64,000 bases of DNA from assembly GCF_023639785.1 (NCBI RefSeq), contig NZ_CP098325.1, positions 2,356,001 to 2,420,000 on the forward strand, in the 5' to 3' direction. Below, one piece after another: positions 53,140 through 62,069 of this stretch. Both the position numbers and the translations under genes were made by a program. The stretch's first letter is position 1. Each line of letters opens with the position of its first letter. This stretch comes from Leclercia adecarboxylata. GTDB taxonomy: Bacteria > Pseudomonadota > Gammaproteobacteria > Enterobacterales > Enterobacteriaceae. Below the pieces are notes generated by a model, which did not search any database, was not told where the DNA came from, and saw only the letters and a list, made by a program, of their open reading frames with translations.

Positions 53140-54546
53140 ATGTTTGGTTTAGATGCGTTTCATCTGGCGAGGATACAGTTTGCCTTTACTGTCTCCTTCC
53201 ACATTATTTTTCCGGCGATCACCATTGGTCTCGCCAGCTATCTGGCGGTGCTGGAGGGGTTATGGCTGAAAAGCAAAAACCCCGTCTGGCGCTCGCTGTA
53301 CCATTTCTGGTCGAAGATCTTCGCCGTCAACTTTGGGATGGGCGTGGTTTCCGGGCTGGTGATGGCCTACCAGTTTGGCACCAACTGGAGCGGCTTTTCC
53401 CAGTTTGCGGGGAGCATTACCGGCCCGTTACTGACTTACGAGGTGCTGACCGCCTTCTTCCTCGAAGCCGGTTTCCTCGGCGTGATGCTGTTCGGCTGGA
53501 ATAAAGTCGGGCCGGGACTGCACTTCTTTGCCACCTGCATGGTGGCGCTGGGTACCCTCATCTCCACCTTCTGGATCCTTGCCTCGAACAGCTGGATGCA
53601 GACCCCGCAGGGCTTTGAGATCATCAACGGCCAGGTGGTGCCGGTGGACTGGTTTGCGGTGGTGTTTAACCCCTCCTTTCCGTATCGCCTGCTGCATATG
53701 TCCATTGCCGCGTTTCTCAGCAGTGCGCTGTTTGTCGCTGCATCTGCCGCCTGGCACCTGCTGCGCGGAAATAACACCCCTGCCATTCGCCGTATGTTCT
53801 CAATGGCGCTGTGGATGACGCTGATTGTCGCCCCTATCCAGGCATTGGTTGGGGACATGCATGGCCTCAACACCCTCAAGCATCAACCGGCTAAAATTGC
53901 CGCCATTGAAGGCCACTGGGAGAACCCGCCCGGCGAGCCGACCCCGCTGCTGCTGTTTGGCTGGCCGGATATGGAGCAGGAGCGCACTCGCTACGGGCTG
54001 GCGATCCCGGCCCTTGGCAGCCTGATCCTCACCCACAGCCTGGATAAGCAGGTCCCGGCGCTGAAAACGTTCCCAAAAGAGGATCGCCCTAACGCCACCA
54101 TCGTGTTCTGGTCGTTCCGTATTATGGCCGGGCTGGGCATGCTGATGTTGCTGCTGGGCGCGGTGGCCCTGTGGCTACGCTACAGGCAGCGGCTCTACCA
54201 CTCCCGGCCATTCCTCTGGTTTGCCCTGCTGATGGGACCATCGGGATTGATTGCCATTCTCGCCGGGTGGGTGACGACCGAAGTGGGCCGTCAGCCGTGG
54301 GTGGTGTACGGATTACAGCGCACGAAAGATGCGGTATCCGCTCACGGGGATCTGCATATGAGCGTCAGCCTGCTGGCCTTCATCCTGGTCTACACCTCGG
54401 TGTTTGGTGTCGGCTACAGCTACATGGTGCGCCTGATTAAAAAGGGGCCGCAGGAAGAAGAGACCTACCCGACCGAAAATGATGGTCGTCCGGCACGCCC
54501 GCTCTCGGCCGCCAGCACTGAGTTTACGACAAAGGAGACACCCTAA
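53140..54546 (+). CDS. cioA: Cytochrome bd-type quinol oxidase subunit I (CioA type)
   Basis: 468 residues from ATG 53140; a TTG six codons earlier is less likely. Haem and quinol features: HLARIQFAFTVSFHIIFPAI (TM1 haem b595 His), LLHMSIAAFLSSA (His of haem b558), KHQPAKIAAIEGHW in the Q-loop with the Lys and Glu quinol residues, and VTTEVGRQPWVVYG. The Q-loop is short, as in the cyanide-insensitive oxidases, and the protein is about 50 residues shorter than CydA. It oxidises ubiquinol and reduces O2 to water without pumping protons. It overlaps cioB by one base. Confidence 0.92.
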   Translation: MFGLDAFHLARIQFAFTVSFHIIFPAITIGLASYLAVLEGLWLKSKNPVWRSLYHFWSKIFAVNFGMGVVSGLVMAYQFGTNWSGFSQFAGSITGPLLTYEVLTAFFLEAGFLGVMLFGWNKVGPGLHFFATCMVALGTLISTFWILASNSWMQTPQGFEIINGQVVPVDWFAVVFNPSFPYRLLHMSIAAFLSSALFVAASAAWHLLRGNNTPAIRRMFSMALWMTLIVAPIQALVGDMHGLNTLKHQPAKIAAIEGHWENPPGEPTPLLLFGWPDMEQERTRYGLAIPALGSLILTHSLDKQVPALKTFPKEDRPNATIVFWSFRIMAGLGMLMLLLGAVALWLRYRQRLYHSRPFLWFALLMGPSGLIAILAGWVTTEVGRQPWVVYGLQRTKDAVSAHGDLHMSVSLLAFILVYTSVFGVGYSYMVRLIKKGPQEEETYPTENDGRPARPLSAASTEFTTKETP

Positions 54547-55556
54547 TGGGAATCGATCTCTCCCTGATCTGGTTTGTAATTATCGTCTTCGCCACCCTGA
54601 TGTACATCGTGATGGACGGCTTTGATCTGGGCATTGGCATTCTGTTCCCGGCCATTCAGGACGCGGACGACCGTGATGTGATGGTCAACAGCGTCGCCCC
54701 GGTGTGGGACGGGAACGAAACCTGGCTGGTATTAGGCGGAGCGGCCTTATTTGGCGCCTTTCCTCTGGCCTATGCGGTGATCGTTGATGCCCTGACTATC
54801 CCGTTGACCTTGATGCTGATTGGGCTGATTTTCCGCGGCGTGGCCTTTGAGTTCCGCTTCAAAGCGACGCCCGCCCACCGCCCCTTCTGGGATAAGGCAT
54901 TTATTGGCGGATCCCTGCTTGCCACCTTCACCCAGGGCGTGGTTGTGGGGGCAGTAATCAACGGTTTTCCGGTAAGCGGCCGCGCCTGGGCTGGTGGTCC
55001 GCTCGACTGGTTTACGCCGTTCAACCTCTTCTGCGGCCTGGGGCTGGTGGTGGCCTATGCCCTTTTGGGCGCGACATGGATGGTGATGAAAAGCGAAAAT
55101 CCGCTGCAGAGCCGGATGCGGCAGGTCTCTAAACGCCTGCTGCTGGCGCTGCTGGCGATAATCGCGGTCATCAGCCTCTGGACACCGCTGGCCCACCCGG
55201 CTATCGCCGACCGCTGGTTTAGCCTGCCGAACCTGTTCTACCTGCTGCCGGTTCCGGTTCTGGTAGGGGTTCTGGGGTTATGGCAGTGGCGTAGCCTGAG
55301 TAACCCGCACAGCCATCATCTGCCGTTCGTACTGACTCTCGGGTTAATCTTCCTGGGCTTTAGCGGGCTTGGGATCAGCATCTGGCCGTACCTCATTCCG
55401 CCGTCCATTACCTTATGGCAAGCCGCTGCCCCAGCCCAGAGCCAGGGCTTTATGCTGGTGGGGGCGCTGTTTATTATCCCGATCATCCTTGTCTACACTT
55501 TCTGGAGCTATTACGTATTTCGCGGCAAAGTCCAGCCTGGGGAGGGCTATCACTGA
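54546..55556 (+). CDS. cioB: Cytochrome bd-type quinol oxidase subunit II (CioB type)
   Basis: 336 residues with eight or nine TM helices. The N-terminal block IVMDGFDLGIGILFPAIQDA and VAPVWDGNETWLVLGGAALF are diagnostic of CydB/CioB. TAATG and TGATG junctions with its two neighbours mean strict translational coupling. It forms the heterodimer core with subunit I. Confidence 0.93.
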   Translation: MGIDLSLIWFVIIVFATLMYIVMDGFDLGIGILFPAIQDADDRDVMVNSVAPVWDGNETWLVLGGAALFGAFPLAYAVIVDALTIPLTLMLIGLIFRGVAFEFRFKATPAHRPFWDKAFIGGSLLATFTQGVVVGAVINGFPVSGRAWAGGPLDWFTPFNLFCGLGLVVAYALLGATWMVMKSENPLQSRMRQVSKRLLLALLAIIAVISLWTPLAHPAIADRWFSLPNLFYLLPVPVLVGVLGLWQWRSLSNPHSHHLPFVLTLGLIFLGFSGLGISIWPYLIPPSITLWQAAAPAQSQGFMLVGALFIIPIILVYTFWSYYVFRGKVQPGEGYH

Positions 55557-55684
55557 TGAATCAACCTGTCTGGAAACGTCTGATGTGGATGGTGATTATC
55601 TGGGGCGGCAGCGTGTTAGCGCTGGCGCTGGTGGGGATGTTTTTCCGGGTGCTGATGACGGCGGCGGGGTTTAAGTCGCACTAG
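55556..55684 (+). CDS. Small DUF2474-type membrane subunit of the bd oxidase
   Basis: 42 residues (MNQPVWKRLMWMVIIWGGSV, then LALALVGMFFRVLMTAAGFK). One TM helix, with the KRLxWMVxIWGGSVLAL pattern of the DUF2474 peptides found after cioAB. It probably stabilises the haem site, as CydX does in CydAB. The start overlaps the cioB stop (TGATG). Confidence 0.85.
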   Translation: MNQPVWKRLMWMVIIWGGSVLALALVGMFFRVLMTAAGFKSH

Positions 55685-56043
55685 TGATAAGTTACTTACT
55701 CATAAAGCAATAGAGAAATTCAAGGATAATAAATAACTTACAGCGGCTCCCTGGTCCGGCTGAACATCGCTGAGGCGTTGACCGCAGGCCGGGGCGAGCC
55801 CCCTTAGCACGTTCACCGGTTCTGTAGTGACAGAAAAGCAAGGAACCTAAGGTGAACGGAACCAACTCTACAGCCGCATGTTTCCCCTCACCCTAACCCT
55901 CTCCCCACAGGGGAGAGGGAACAGTCCGGTGCACCATTAACCCACAAACTCTGACAAATCCTTTCCTGCCTTTGAAAAAAAGAATAATAACTCAACGCAA
56001 CTATCGGCATGATGATCGCTCAACGTAACCGGGCGGTGGCAAG
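55685..56043. other. Intergenic region after the oxidase operon
   Basis: 359 bases with no supported gene. It holds an inverted repeat CGTTCACC/GGTGAACG (55810-55858, with inner GGTTC/GAACC pairing) and the third GGGTGAGGG-family palindrome (55884-55920). The last 120 bases are AT-rich and should carry the yncJ promoter. Confidence 0.6.
55884..55920. repeat. Dispersed palindromic repeat (GGGTGAGGG family), copy 3, inverted
   Basis: CCCCTCACCCTAACCCTCTC followed by CCCACAGGGGAGAGGGA; inverted relative to the copies at 1188 and 22890. Confidence 0.7.
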
Positions 56044-56274
56044 ATGTTTAAAAAAACGTTATCGGTAGTAATGCTGACCTGCGCGCTATTTTCAGGCCAG
56101 CTGATGGCAGGCCACAAAGGCCATGCTTTTTTTTGGGTGAAGAGCGTGGAGCAACAGTTGCGCCACGAGGCGGACAGCGATGAACTGCGGGTGGTAGCGG
56201 AGGAGTCGGCAGACGGCTTGCGCGAACACCACCACTGGCAAAAGTCGCGCAAACCGGATACCCATTTTCGCTGA
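56044..56274 (+). CDS. yncJ: Small exported protein YncJ
   Basis: 76 residues. The signal peptide MFKKTLSVVMLTCALFSGQLMA is cleaved before GHKGHAFFWVKSVEQQLRHE. The mature part (about 54 residues) is charged and His-rich, with EESADGLREHHHWQKSRKP. It matches E. coli YncJ, whose gene is envelope-stress (Cpx) responsive; the function is unknown. It abuts rlhA tail to tail with no gap. Confidence 0.9.
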   Translation: MFKKTLSVVMLTCALFSGQLMAGHKGHAFFWVKSVEQQLRHEADSDELRVVAEESADGLREHHHWQKSRKPDTHFR

Positions 56275-58239
56275 TTAAGCGCCTTTGCGTTTCGGCAGCG
56301 TTTTCAGCAGATCGTCAGGGCTGACGGAAGCCACCACGCTGCCCGGCTGAGGCATTTTCAGGATATGGTTTTTCATCTTGCCGATGACGTGCATTTCGCA
56401 CGGACGGCAGTCAAATTTGAGGGTTAACACCTCATCGCCATTCACCAGCTGCATCGGCGTCGCCTTCCAGCTTTTGATGTTGCCCTTCGCCTGTTTCGGG
56501 CACAGATTGAAGGCGAAGCGCAGGCAGTGCTTGGTGATCATCACCGGCACGTCGCCCTTCTCTTCATGCGCTTCATACGCGGCGTCAATCAGCTCCACGC
56601 CATAGCGCTGATAGAAGGCCCGCGCTTTATGGTTGTAGACGTTCGCCAGGAACGAAAGATGCGTATCCGGGTAGACCGGCGGCGGCACGGAGACCGGTTT
56701 ACGGCTGCCGCGCGGGTAGTTCGCCAGACGCGCCGCGTCCAGCATCTCTGCCGTTTCACGACGGAACTGGTTAAGCAGGCTGTTCGGCACGAACAGCGCG
56801 CCCGGGAGATTGACCTGAATATCCCGGGCGTAATAGATGGTCTGGCCCAGTTTGGCAACGCCGTCTTTCAGGTTATTCAGCGCTTTTTCGGCGTTGTTCG
56901 CCACCTCAAACTGCCCGTCCAGGGTGTGGGTGACGCTGGTGCCGTCTTCGCTGGTCATGGTGAGGATCAGCTGCTCTTCCCAGCCGCCAAGCTCGATATC
57001 CACCGCAATGCGACGCTCACTGGAGGTTTTCAGCAGCGCCTGCTGCCAGTTGTGGTCGAGGTTACGGTTAAGGGCCGCATGCGGACGCGCTTTACAAAGA
57101 TCGGCTGGCATTTCGTTCGGCCACACGCGGTAGCGGTTTTCAGCGGTTTTTTCTACCGTATTGGCACGGAAGCCCACCACTTCACGCTTGATCATCACGT
57201 TCAGACCGTCGCCATTGGCCAGCGGTTCGGTCACTTCCACATCAAGATAATCTTTCGCCACCTTCAGCACTTCCCCCACCGGCAGGCCGATAAATTTCGG
57301 GGAATCGAAGGCGCCGATATCATCTTTACGCGCGTTCACGAAGTAGTCGGTGCTGCCGCGGTGGAAGGTCTTGTCGGTGGACGGAATAAAGAAGTGCTCG
57401 GTACGCCCGGCAGAGCTGCGCGCCAGACCGCCGCGATCCTCAATGATGGCATCGAGCATCTGACGATAATGGGCGGTGATGTTCTTCACGTAGCTCATGT
57501 CTTTGTAGCGCCCTTCAATCTTGAAGGACTGCACGCCCGCGTCGATCAGTGCGCCCAGGTTGGCGGTCTGGTCGTTGTCTTTCATCGACAGGAGATGCTT
57601 TTCAAACGCCACCACCCGGCCCTGATCGTCTTTCAGGGTGTACGGCAGACGACAGGCCTGGGAGCAGTCGCCGCGGTTGGCGCTGCGCCCGGTCTGGGCG
57701 TGGGAGATGTTGCACTGGCCGGAATAGGCCACGCACAGGGCACCGTGAATAAAGAACTCGATAGTGGCGTCGGTCGCCTGGCGAATGTCGCGGATCTGAT
57801 TGAGGTTCAGCTCGCGCGCCAGCACGATCTGGGTGAAACCGGCATCCGAGAGGAACTTCGCTTTCTCCACGCTGCGGATATCGCACTGGGTACTGGCGTG
57901 GAGCTCAATCGGCGGGATATCCATTTCGAGGACGCCCATATCCTGGACGATCAGGGCGTCGACGCCGGTCTGGCACAGATCGGTAATCAGACGCTGCGCC
58001 GGTTCCAGTTCATCATCATGAAGAATGGTGTTCAGGGTCACGAACACTTTCGCCCCAAAACGGTGGGCGAATGGCACCAGATCGGCAATATCGCGCAGGC
58101 TGTTGCTGGCATTATGGCGGGCGCCAAATCCAGGGCCGCCGATATAGACCGCATCAGCACCGTGAAGGATCGCTTCACGGGCAATGGCGGCGTCACGAGC
58201 CGGGCTTAAAAGTTCAAGATGATGGGATGGCAGGCGCAT
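56275..58239 (-). CDS. rlhA: 23S rRNA C2501 hydroxylation protein RlhA (YdcP), peptidase U32 family
   Basis: 654 residues, one more than E. coli RlhA. The U32 signature IEFFIHGALCVAYSGQCNIS (about 165-184) carries Cys ligands of an iron-sulfur cluster, with SANRGDCSQACRLPY next and more Cys in the C-terminal KHCLRFAFNLCPKQ and FDCRPCEMH. RlhA is needed for 5-hydroxycytidine at position 2501 of 23S rRNA with prephenate as cofactor source. It is an rRNA-modifying enzyme and not a protease despite the family name. Neighbours sutR and yncJ are as in E. coli. Confidence 0.95.
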   Translation of the reverse strand: MRLPSHHLELLSPARDAAIAREAILHGADAVYIGGPGFGARHNASNSLRDIADLVPFAHRFGAKVFVTLNTILHDDELEPAQRLITDLCQTGVDALIVQDMGVLEMDIPPIELHASTQCDIRSVEKAKFLSDAGFTQIVLARELNLNQIRDIRQATDATIEFFIHGALCVAYSGQCNISHAQTGRSANRGDCSQACRLPYTLKDDQGRVVAFEKHLLSMKDNDQTANLGALIDAGVQSFKIEGRYKDMSYVKNITAHYRQMLDAIIEDRGGLARSSAGRTEHFFIPSTDKTFHRGSTDYFVNARKDDIGAFDSPKFIGLPVGEVLKVAKDYLDVEVTEPLANGDGLNVMIKREVVGFRANTVEKTAENRYRVWPNEMPADLCKARPHAALNRNLDHNWQQALLKTSSERRIAVDIELGGWEEQLILTMTSEDGTSVTHTLDGQFEVANNAEKALNNLKDGVAKLGQTIYYARDIQVNLPGALFVPNSLLNQFRRETAEMLDAARLANYPRGSRKPVSVPPPVYPDTHLSFLANVYNHKARAFYQRYGVELIDAAYEAHEEKGDVPVMITKHCLRFAFNLCPKQAKGNIKSWKATPMQLVNGDEVLTLKFDCRPCEMHVIGKMKNHILKMPQPGSVVASVSPDDLLKTLPKRKGA

Positions 58240-58319
58240 ACTTCGTCGTTATCCGTTATGGTCAAAATGGCGGCTATTGTAGTCAGAAGTATGGGCCAGT
58301 GAAACAGTTTTACGTGCCT

Positions 58320-58847
58320 TTAGCGGGGATAATGGATGAGTGAGTGAAAGTGCACCGTCTGGCCGCTGCTGTTGCGGTAGGCGTGGGGTTTATCTCCGGC
58401 AAAACGCAGGCCGGTATCGGGTATAAGCGTCTGCCAGACGCCGTCGATCTGCATCTCCAGCTCTCCGCTGATCACCACCACGTGCTCAATCACCCCGGCC
58501 TCGTGCGGCGTGGATTCGCTCAGGGCGCCCGGCGCAAGGGTAATCGAAAAATGATCGTACTTCAGCGCCTCATCCCAGGGGAACAGCGGTTTGACTACCA
58601 TCGCCTGCTGCTGCGGGTCGAAGACCGGCGGATCCTCCGTTTCGGGGCTGATAAAGGTGGAGAACGGCACGTTAAGCCCGGTGGCAATTTTCCACAGCGT
58701 CGAGACCGTCGGGCTGGATTCATTGCGTTCCACCTGGCCGAGCATCGCTTTCGATACCCCGGTCTCTTCCGCCAGCTTCGACAAACTCCAGCCGCGCGCC
58801 TGACGCAGCGTTTTCAGTGTGATAGCAAGATGTTGTGTGATGTCCAT
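58320..58847 (-). CDS. sutR: XRE-cupin regulator SutR (YdcN)
   Basis: 175 residues. HTH_XRE at about 7-62 (LRQARGWSLSKLAEETGVSK, then AMLGQVERNESSPTVSTLWK); cupin sensor at about 105-172 (ESTPHEAGVIEHVVVISGEL). It matches E. coli SutR, a regulator linked to sulfur-utilisation genes. It is divergent from ydcO; the shared region holds repeated motifs that may be its operators. Confidence 0.94.
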   Translation of the reverse strand: MDITQHLAITLKTLRQARGWSLSKLAEETGVSKAMLGQVERNESSPTVSTLWKIATGLNVPFSTFISPETEDPPVFDPQQQAMVVKPLFPWDEALKYDHFSITLAPGALSESTPHEAGVIEHVVVISGELEMQIDGVWQTLIPDTGLRFAGDKPHAYRNSSGQTVHFHSLIHYPR

Positions 58848-58868
58848 GGTCCCTCCCGTTGCCGCGAG

Positions 58869-58925
58869 TGTAGCACTTGTATGCTATAACGCACAGTGCT
58901 ACATTCACGGCTGTTATAACGCACA
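58869..58925. promoter_or_regulatory. Repeated operator-like motifs between sutR and ydcO
   Basis: A perfect 9-bp inverted repeat TGTAGCACT/AGTGCTACA (58869-58903, 17-base spacer) and two direct copies of TATAACGCACA (58885-58895 and 58915-58925), exactly 30 bp apart. They lie between the two divergent starts. Binding by SutR is the simplest reading. Confidence 0.6.
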
Positions 58926-58936
58926 ACGGAGTTTCC

Positions 58937-60103
58937 ATGCGCGCATCCTCGCTCACCTTTCCCACCGTCTTATCCGGATTTGTCGCCGTGCTGGTGGGCT
59001 ATGCCAGCTCCGCCGCGATCATCTGGCAGGCCGCTGCCGCGGCAGGCGCAACGGCACCGCAGATTGCAGGCTGGATGACCGCGCTGGGTCTGGGGATGGG
59101 GATCAGCACCCTGGGGCTGTCGTGGTGGTACAAAGCGCCGGTGCTGACCGCCTGGTCAACGCCGGGTGCCGCCCTGCTGGCAACCAGCCTGCAAGGGGTG
59201 AGCCTGTCGGAGACTATCGGCATCTTTATTTTTGCCAACGCCCTGATCCTGATCTGCGGCGTCAGCGGCCTGTTTGCCCGGCTGATGAAGATCATCCCCC
59301 ATTCACTGGCGGCGGCGATGCTTGCCGGGGTGCTGCTGCGATTTGGTCTGCAGGCCTTCAGCAACCTTGAGGGGCATTTACTGCTGTGCGGCAGCATGCT
59401 GCTGGCCTGGTTACTGACTAAGGCGTTTGCTCCGCGCTACGCCATTGTCGCGACCCTGCTGGTGGGCGGCGCGGTGGCCACCCTGAAAGGTGACGTTGTC
59501 ACCGAAGAGCTGACCTTCGCCGTGGTGATGCCGGAGTTTATCGCCCCCACCTTCAATCTCACCACCCTTATCAGCATCGGCCTGCCCTTCTTTCTTGTGA
59601 CCATGGCTTCGCAGAACGCGCCCGGCTTCGCGACGATGAAAGCCTCCGGCTACCCGGTGGCCGTTTCGCCGCTGATTATCGTCACTGGCGGGCTGGCGCT
59701 GCTGCTGTCGCCGTTTGGCGTGTACTCCATCTGCATCGCGGCAATCACCGCTGCCATCTGTCAAAGCCCGGATGCGCACCCGGATGCCAGCAAGCGCTGG
59801 CTGGCCGCGGCGGCGGCAGGGGTGTTTTATCTGCTGGCAGGGATTTTTGGCGGCTCGATTAGCGGGCTGATGGCGGCCCTGCCGTTAAGCTGGATCCAGA
59901 CCCTGGCGGGGCTGGCGCTGCTGGGTACTATCGGCGGTAGCCTGCATCAGGCGCTGCACAATGAGGCCGAGCGCGACGCGGCTATCGTGACCTTTCTGCT
60001 GACCGCCAGCGGCGCAACGCTTGCGGGGATTGGTTCGGCGTTCTGGGGGCTGGTGGCGGGGGGCGTCTGCTACGCCCTGCTGTCACGCACAGGCCGCGCG
60101 TAG
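58937..60103 (+). CDS. ydcO: BenE-family benzoate/H+ symporter-like protein YdcO
   Basis: 388 residues from ATG 58937 (MRASSLTFPTVLSGFVAVLV; CGGAG upstream). The open frame extends 20 codons further but crosses the operator motifs. Eleven or twelve TM helices, BenE/NCS2-like fold: VTMASQNAPGFATMKASGYP, AAITAAICQSPDAHPD and GGSLHQALHNEAERDAAIVT. It matches E. coli YdcO, whose substrate is unproven. Its 3' end overlaps the convergent AraC gene by 21 bases. Confidence 0.93.
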   Translation: MRASSLTFPTVLSGFVAVLVGYASSAAIIWQAAAAAGATAPQIAGWMTALGLGMGISTLGLSWWYKAPVLTAWSTPGAALLATSLQGVSLSETIGIFIFANALILICGVSGLFARLMKIIPHSLAAAMLAGVLLRFGLQAFSNLEGHLLLCGSMLLAWLLTKAFAPRYAIVATLLVGGAVATLKGDVVTEELTFAVVMPEFIAPTFNLTTLISIGLPFFLVTMASQNAPGFATMKASGYPVAVSPLIIVTGGLALLLSPFGVYSICIAAITAAICQSPDAHPDASKRWLAAAAAGVFYLLAGIFGGSISGLMAALPLSWIQTLAGLALLGTIGGSLHQALHNEAERDAAIVTFLLTASGATLAGIGSAFWGLVAGGVCYALLSRTGRA

Positions 60104-60955
60104 CTGGGACGGGGTCAGCCCGGTCGCAGCGCGAAAGCGGTTGCTGAAATGGCTGGCGGAGCTGAACCCGCAGGCCAGCGCAATATCGGTGAGGGGCTGG
60201 CGGGTGGTGCGCACCAGGGTTTTGGCCTTCTCCATTCGCCGCTGCATCACATACTGGTGCGGGGCCATCTGCATCGACTGACGGAACATGCGGGCAAAGT
60301 GGAATTCGCTGAGGCTCGCCTGCGTCGCCAGATCCGCCAGCGTCAGCGGCTGGGCCAGATTCTCTTCGATAAACCCCAGCACGTTTCGCAGTACGAACGG
60401 CGACAGGCCACCGGTGATCGTGGGCAACGCCCACTGCACGTTGCTGTAGTTCTGCACCAGATGGGTCAGGAGCAGCGTCGAGGCGGTGCTGAGCGTGAGC
60501 TGATTGGCAGACTGCTGCCAGTCGCAGCCGAGGATAAAATGGCGATACAGGGCGGTGATGCTGGCGTCATCGCCAAACAGATTCTCGTCGAGGGTAAAGC
60601 TGTACGGGCTTTTGTCCCAGACCTGCTCGCCGACGTTGCGCAGGTGATCGTCGGTACAATAGAGATGCACAAACGACAGATCGTCGCGAATATCCCAGCT
60701 GGACTCACTCTCTTTCGGCATCAGACAAAAGCGATCCGGCCCGCCGCCGTTTTTCCAGCCCGCGGTCGTTTTGTGATAACTCTCGTAACCGTCGGCGATA
60801 TAAAGACTCAGCGTGTGGTGATCGCAATACTGCGTAATGGTGTCACGCTTATTTGACCAGGCCGCCAGCTGGATCCCTGAATTCAGCGCCACGGCATTAT
60901 GTAATACCGCTTTATGCTTGCGCAGATTTTCAAAGGCACAGTAGGTCTCAGCCAT
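60083..60955 (-). CDS. AraC-family transcriptional regulator
   Basis: 290 residues from ATG 60955 (MAETYCAFENLRKHKAVLHN); a GTG two codons earlier is possible. The C-terminal double HTH (about 190-290: TLADLATQASLSEFHFARMF; PLTDIALACGFSSASHFSNR) is standard AraC. The N-terminal domain (about 20-150) is an undefined sensor. It is divergent from the EamA exporter, its likely target. It is not part of the E. coli ydcO neighbourhood and is an insertion relative to it. Confidence 0.87.
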   Translation of the reverse strand: MAETYCAFENLRKHKAVLHNAVALNSGIQLAAWSNKRDTITQYCDHHTLSLYIADGYESYHKTTAGWKNGGGPDRFCLMPKESESSWDIRDDLSFVHLYCTDDHLRNVGEQVWDKSPYSFTLDENLFGDDASITALYRHFILGCDWQQSANQLTLSTASTLLLTHLVQNYSNVQWALPTITGGLSPFVLRNVLGFIEENLAQPLTLADLATQASLSEFHFARMFRQSMQMAPHQYVMQRRMEKAKTLVRTTRQPLTDIALACGFSSASHFSNRFRAATGLTPSQLRAACA

Positions 60956-61140
60956 AATCACTCACACAGGTGTTAATAAGAATTAACAAGTCTAAAAAGA
61001 TCTGCCCTTCAGTACCAGTCCTCTTCTGCATGCCTCAGAAAAAAAGCGCAAGAATATGCAAGTCCACCGCAAGACGGTGAAAGAAGGCCCGGCTCTCTGT
61101 CGCCATACTGAGCGCAGACTTTGCTGAAAAGAGAAATAAG

Positions 61141-62037
61141 ATGAACGCATTTTTGTACGCTCTGGTTGTGATTATCTGGGGAACCACCTGGATTGCCATT
61201 TTCCTGCAACAGGGGCCGGTACCTGCGCCGGTCTCTATTTTCTGGCGCTTTGCCGTCGCCACCGCCACCATTATGACGGTCCTGCTGATCCTGCGACGCC
61301 TGCGCCCGCTCGCCTTACGTGACCACCTGTTTTGCGGGCTACAGGGATGCTGCGTCTTCTGCTTTAACTTCTGGTGTTTTTACACTGCCGCGGCGTATAT
61401 CAATACCGGACTGGAATCGGTGATTTTCTCGATGGCGGTGCTGTATAACGCCCTGAACAGCTTCCTCTTTTTCGGCCAGCGCCCGCCTGCACGCTTTTAT
61501 CTGGCGGCGGCTCTCGGGCTGCTCGGCATTATTACGCTGTTCTGGAATGACCTGCTGGACAGCGGCTGGAGCGCGGGTCTGCTGTTCGGTATTGCCCTGT
61601 CGGCACTGGGCACCTACGGGTTCTCGCTGGGGAATATGATTAGCCTGCGCCACCAGCGCAATGGTCTGGAAACCATGACCACCAACGCCTGGGCGATGCT
61701 GTACGGCACCCTGGTCATGGGGGCGATTGCGCTGTTCCGCGGAGATGACTTCACGCCGGTCTGGTCGGTAAGCTATATGGGCGCGCTGCTCTATCTGGCG
61801 CTGTTTGGTTCGGTGATCGCCTTTGGCGCTTACTTTACGCTGGTGGGAAGGATTGGCGCGGGTAAGGCAGCCTACAGCACGTTACTCTTCCCGTTGGTCG
61901 CGCTCTCATTTTCAACCCTGTATGAGGGGTATGTCTGGCACAGCAACGCCATTGCGGGATTACTGCTGATATTAACCGGGAATCTGGTGATGTTTGCCCG
62001 CCCGGAGAACTGGTTCCGACGCCTGCGAACGGCATAA
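61141..62037 (+). CDS. EamA/DMT-family inner-membrane exporter
   Basis: 298 residues with ten TM helices as two EamA repeats (about 5-135 and 150-285). The opening MNAFLYALVVIIWGTTWIAI and the conserved AYINTGLESVIFSMAVLYNA are typical. The family exports amino acids, nucleosides or drugs. Divergence from the AraC gene suggests inducible export. The specific substrate is unknown. A bidirectional terminator follows. Confidence 0.87.
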   Translation: MNAFLYALVVIIWGTTWIAIFLQQGPVPAPVSIFWRFAVATATIMTVLLILRRLRPLALRDHLFCGLQGCCVFCFNFWCFYTAAAYINTGLESVIFSMAVLYNALNSFLFFGQRPPARFYLAAALGLLGIITLFWNDLLDSGWSAGLLFGIALSALGTYGFSLGNMISLRHQRNGLETMTTNAWAMLYGTLVMGAIALFRGDDFTPVWSVSYMGALLYLALFGSVIAFGAYFTLVGRIGAGKAAYSTLLFPLVALSFSTLYEGYVWHSNAIAGLLLILTGNLVMFARPENWFRRLRTA

Positions 62038-62042
62038 AAAAA

Positions 62043-62069
62043 CGGCCTGCTCATCGCAGGCCGGTTTTA
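62043..62069. terminator. Bidirectional terminator between the EamA gene and ydcL
   Basis: CGGCCTGC, loop TCATC, GCAGGCCG, then GTTTTATT on the plus strand, with an A7 run on the left that gives a T run on the minus strand. It serves both converging genes. Confidence 0.88.

Noticed and set aside
56527..58209. 560-codon open frame on the plus strand
   Set aside because: It lies fully antisense to rlhA, a clearly conserved gene, and its product has the His/Arg/Gly-rich composition of a shadow frame.
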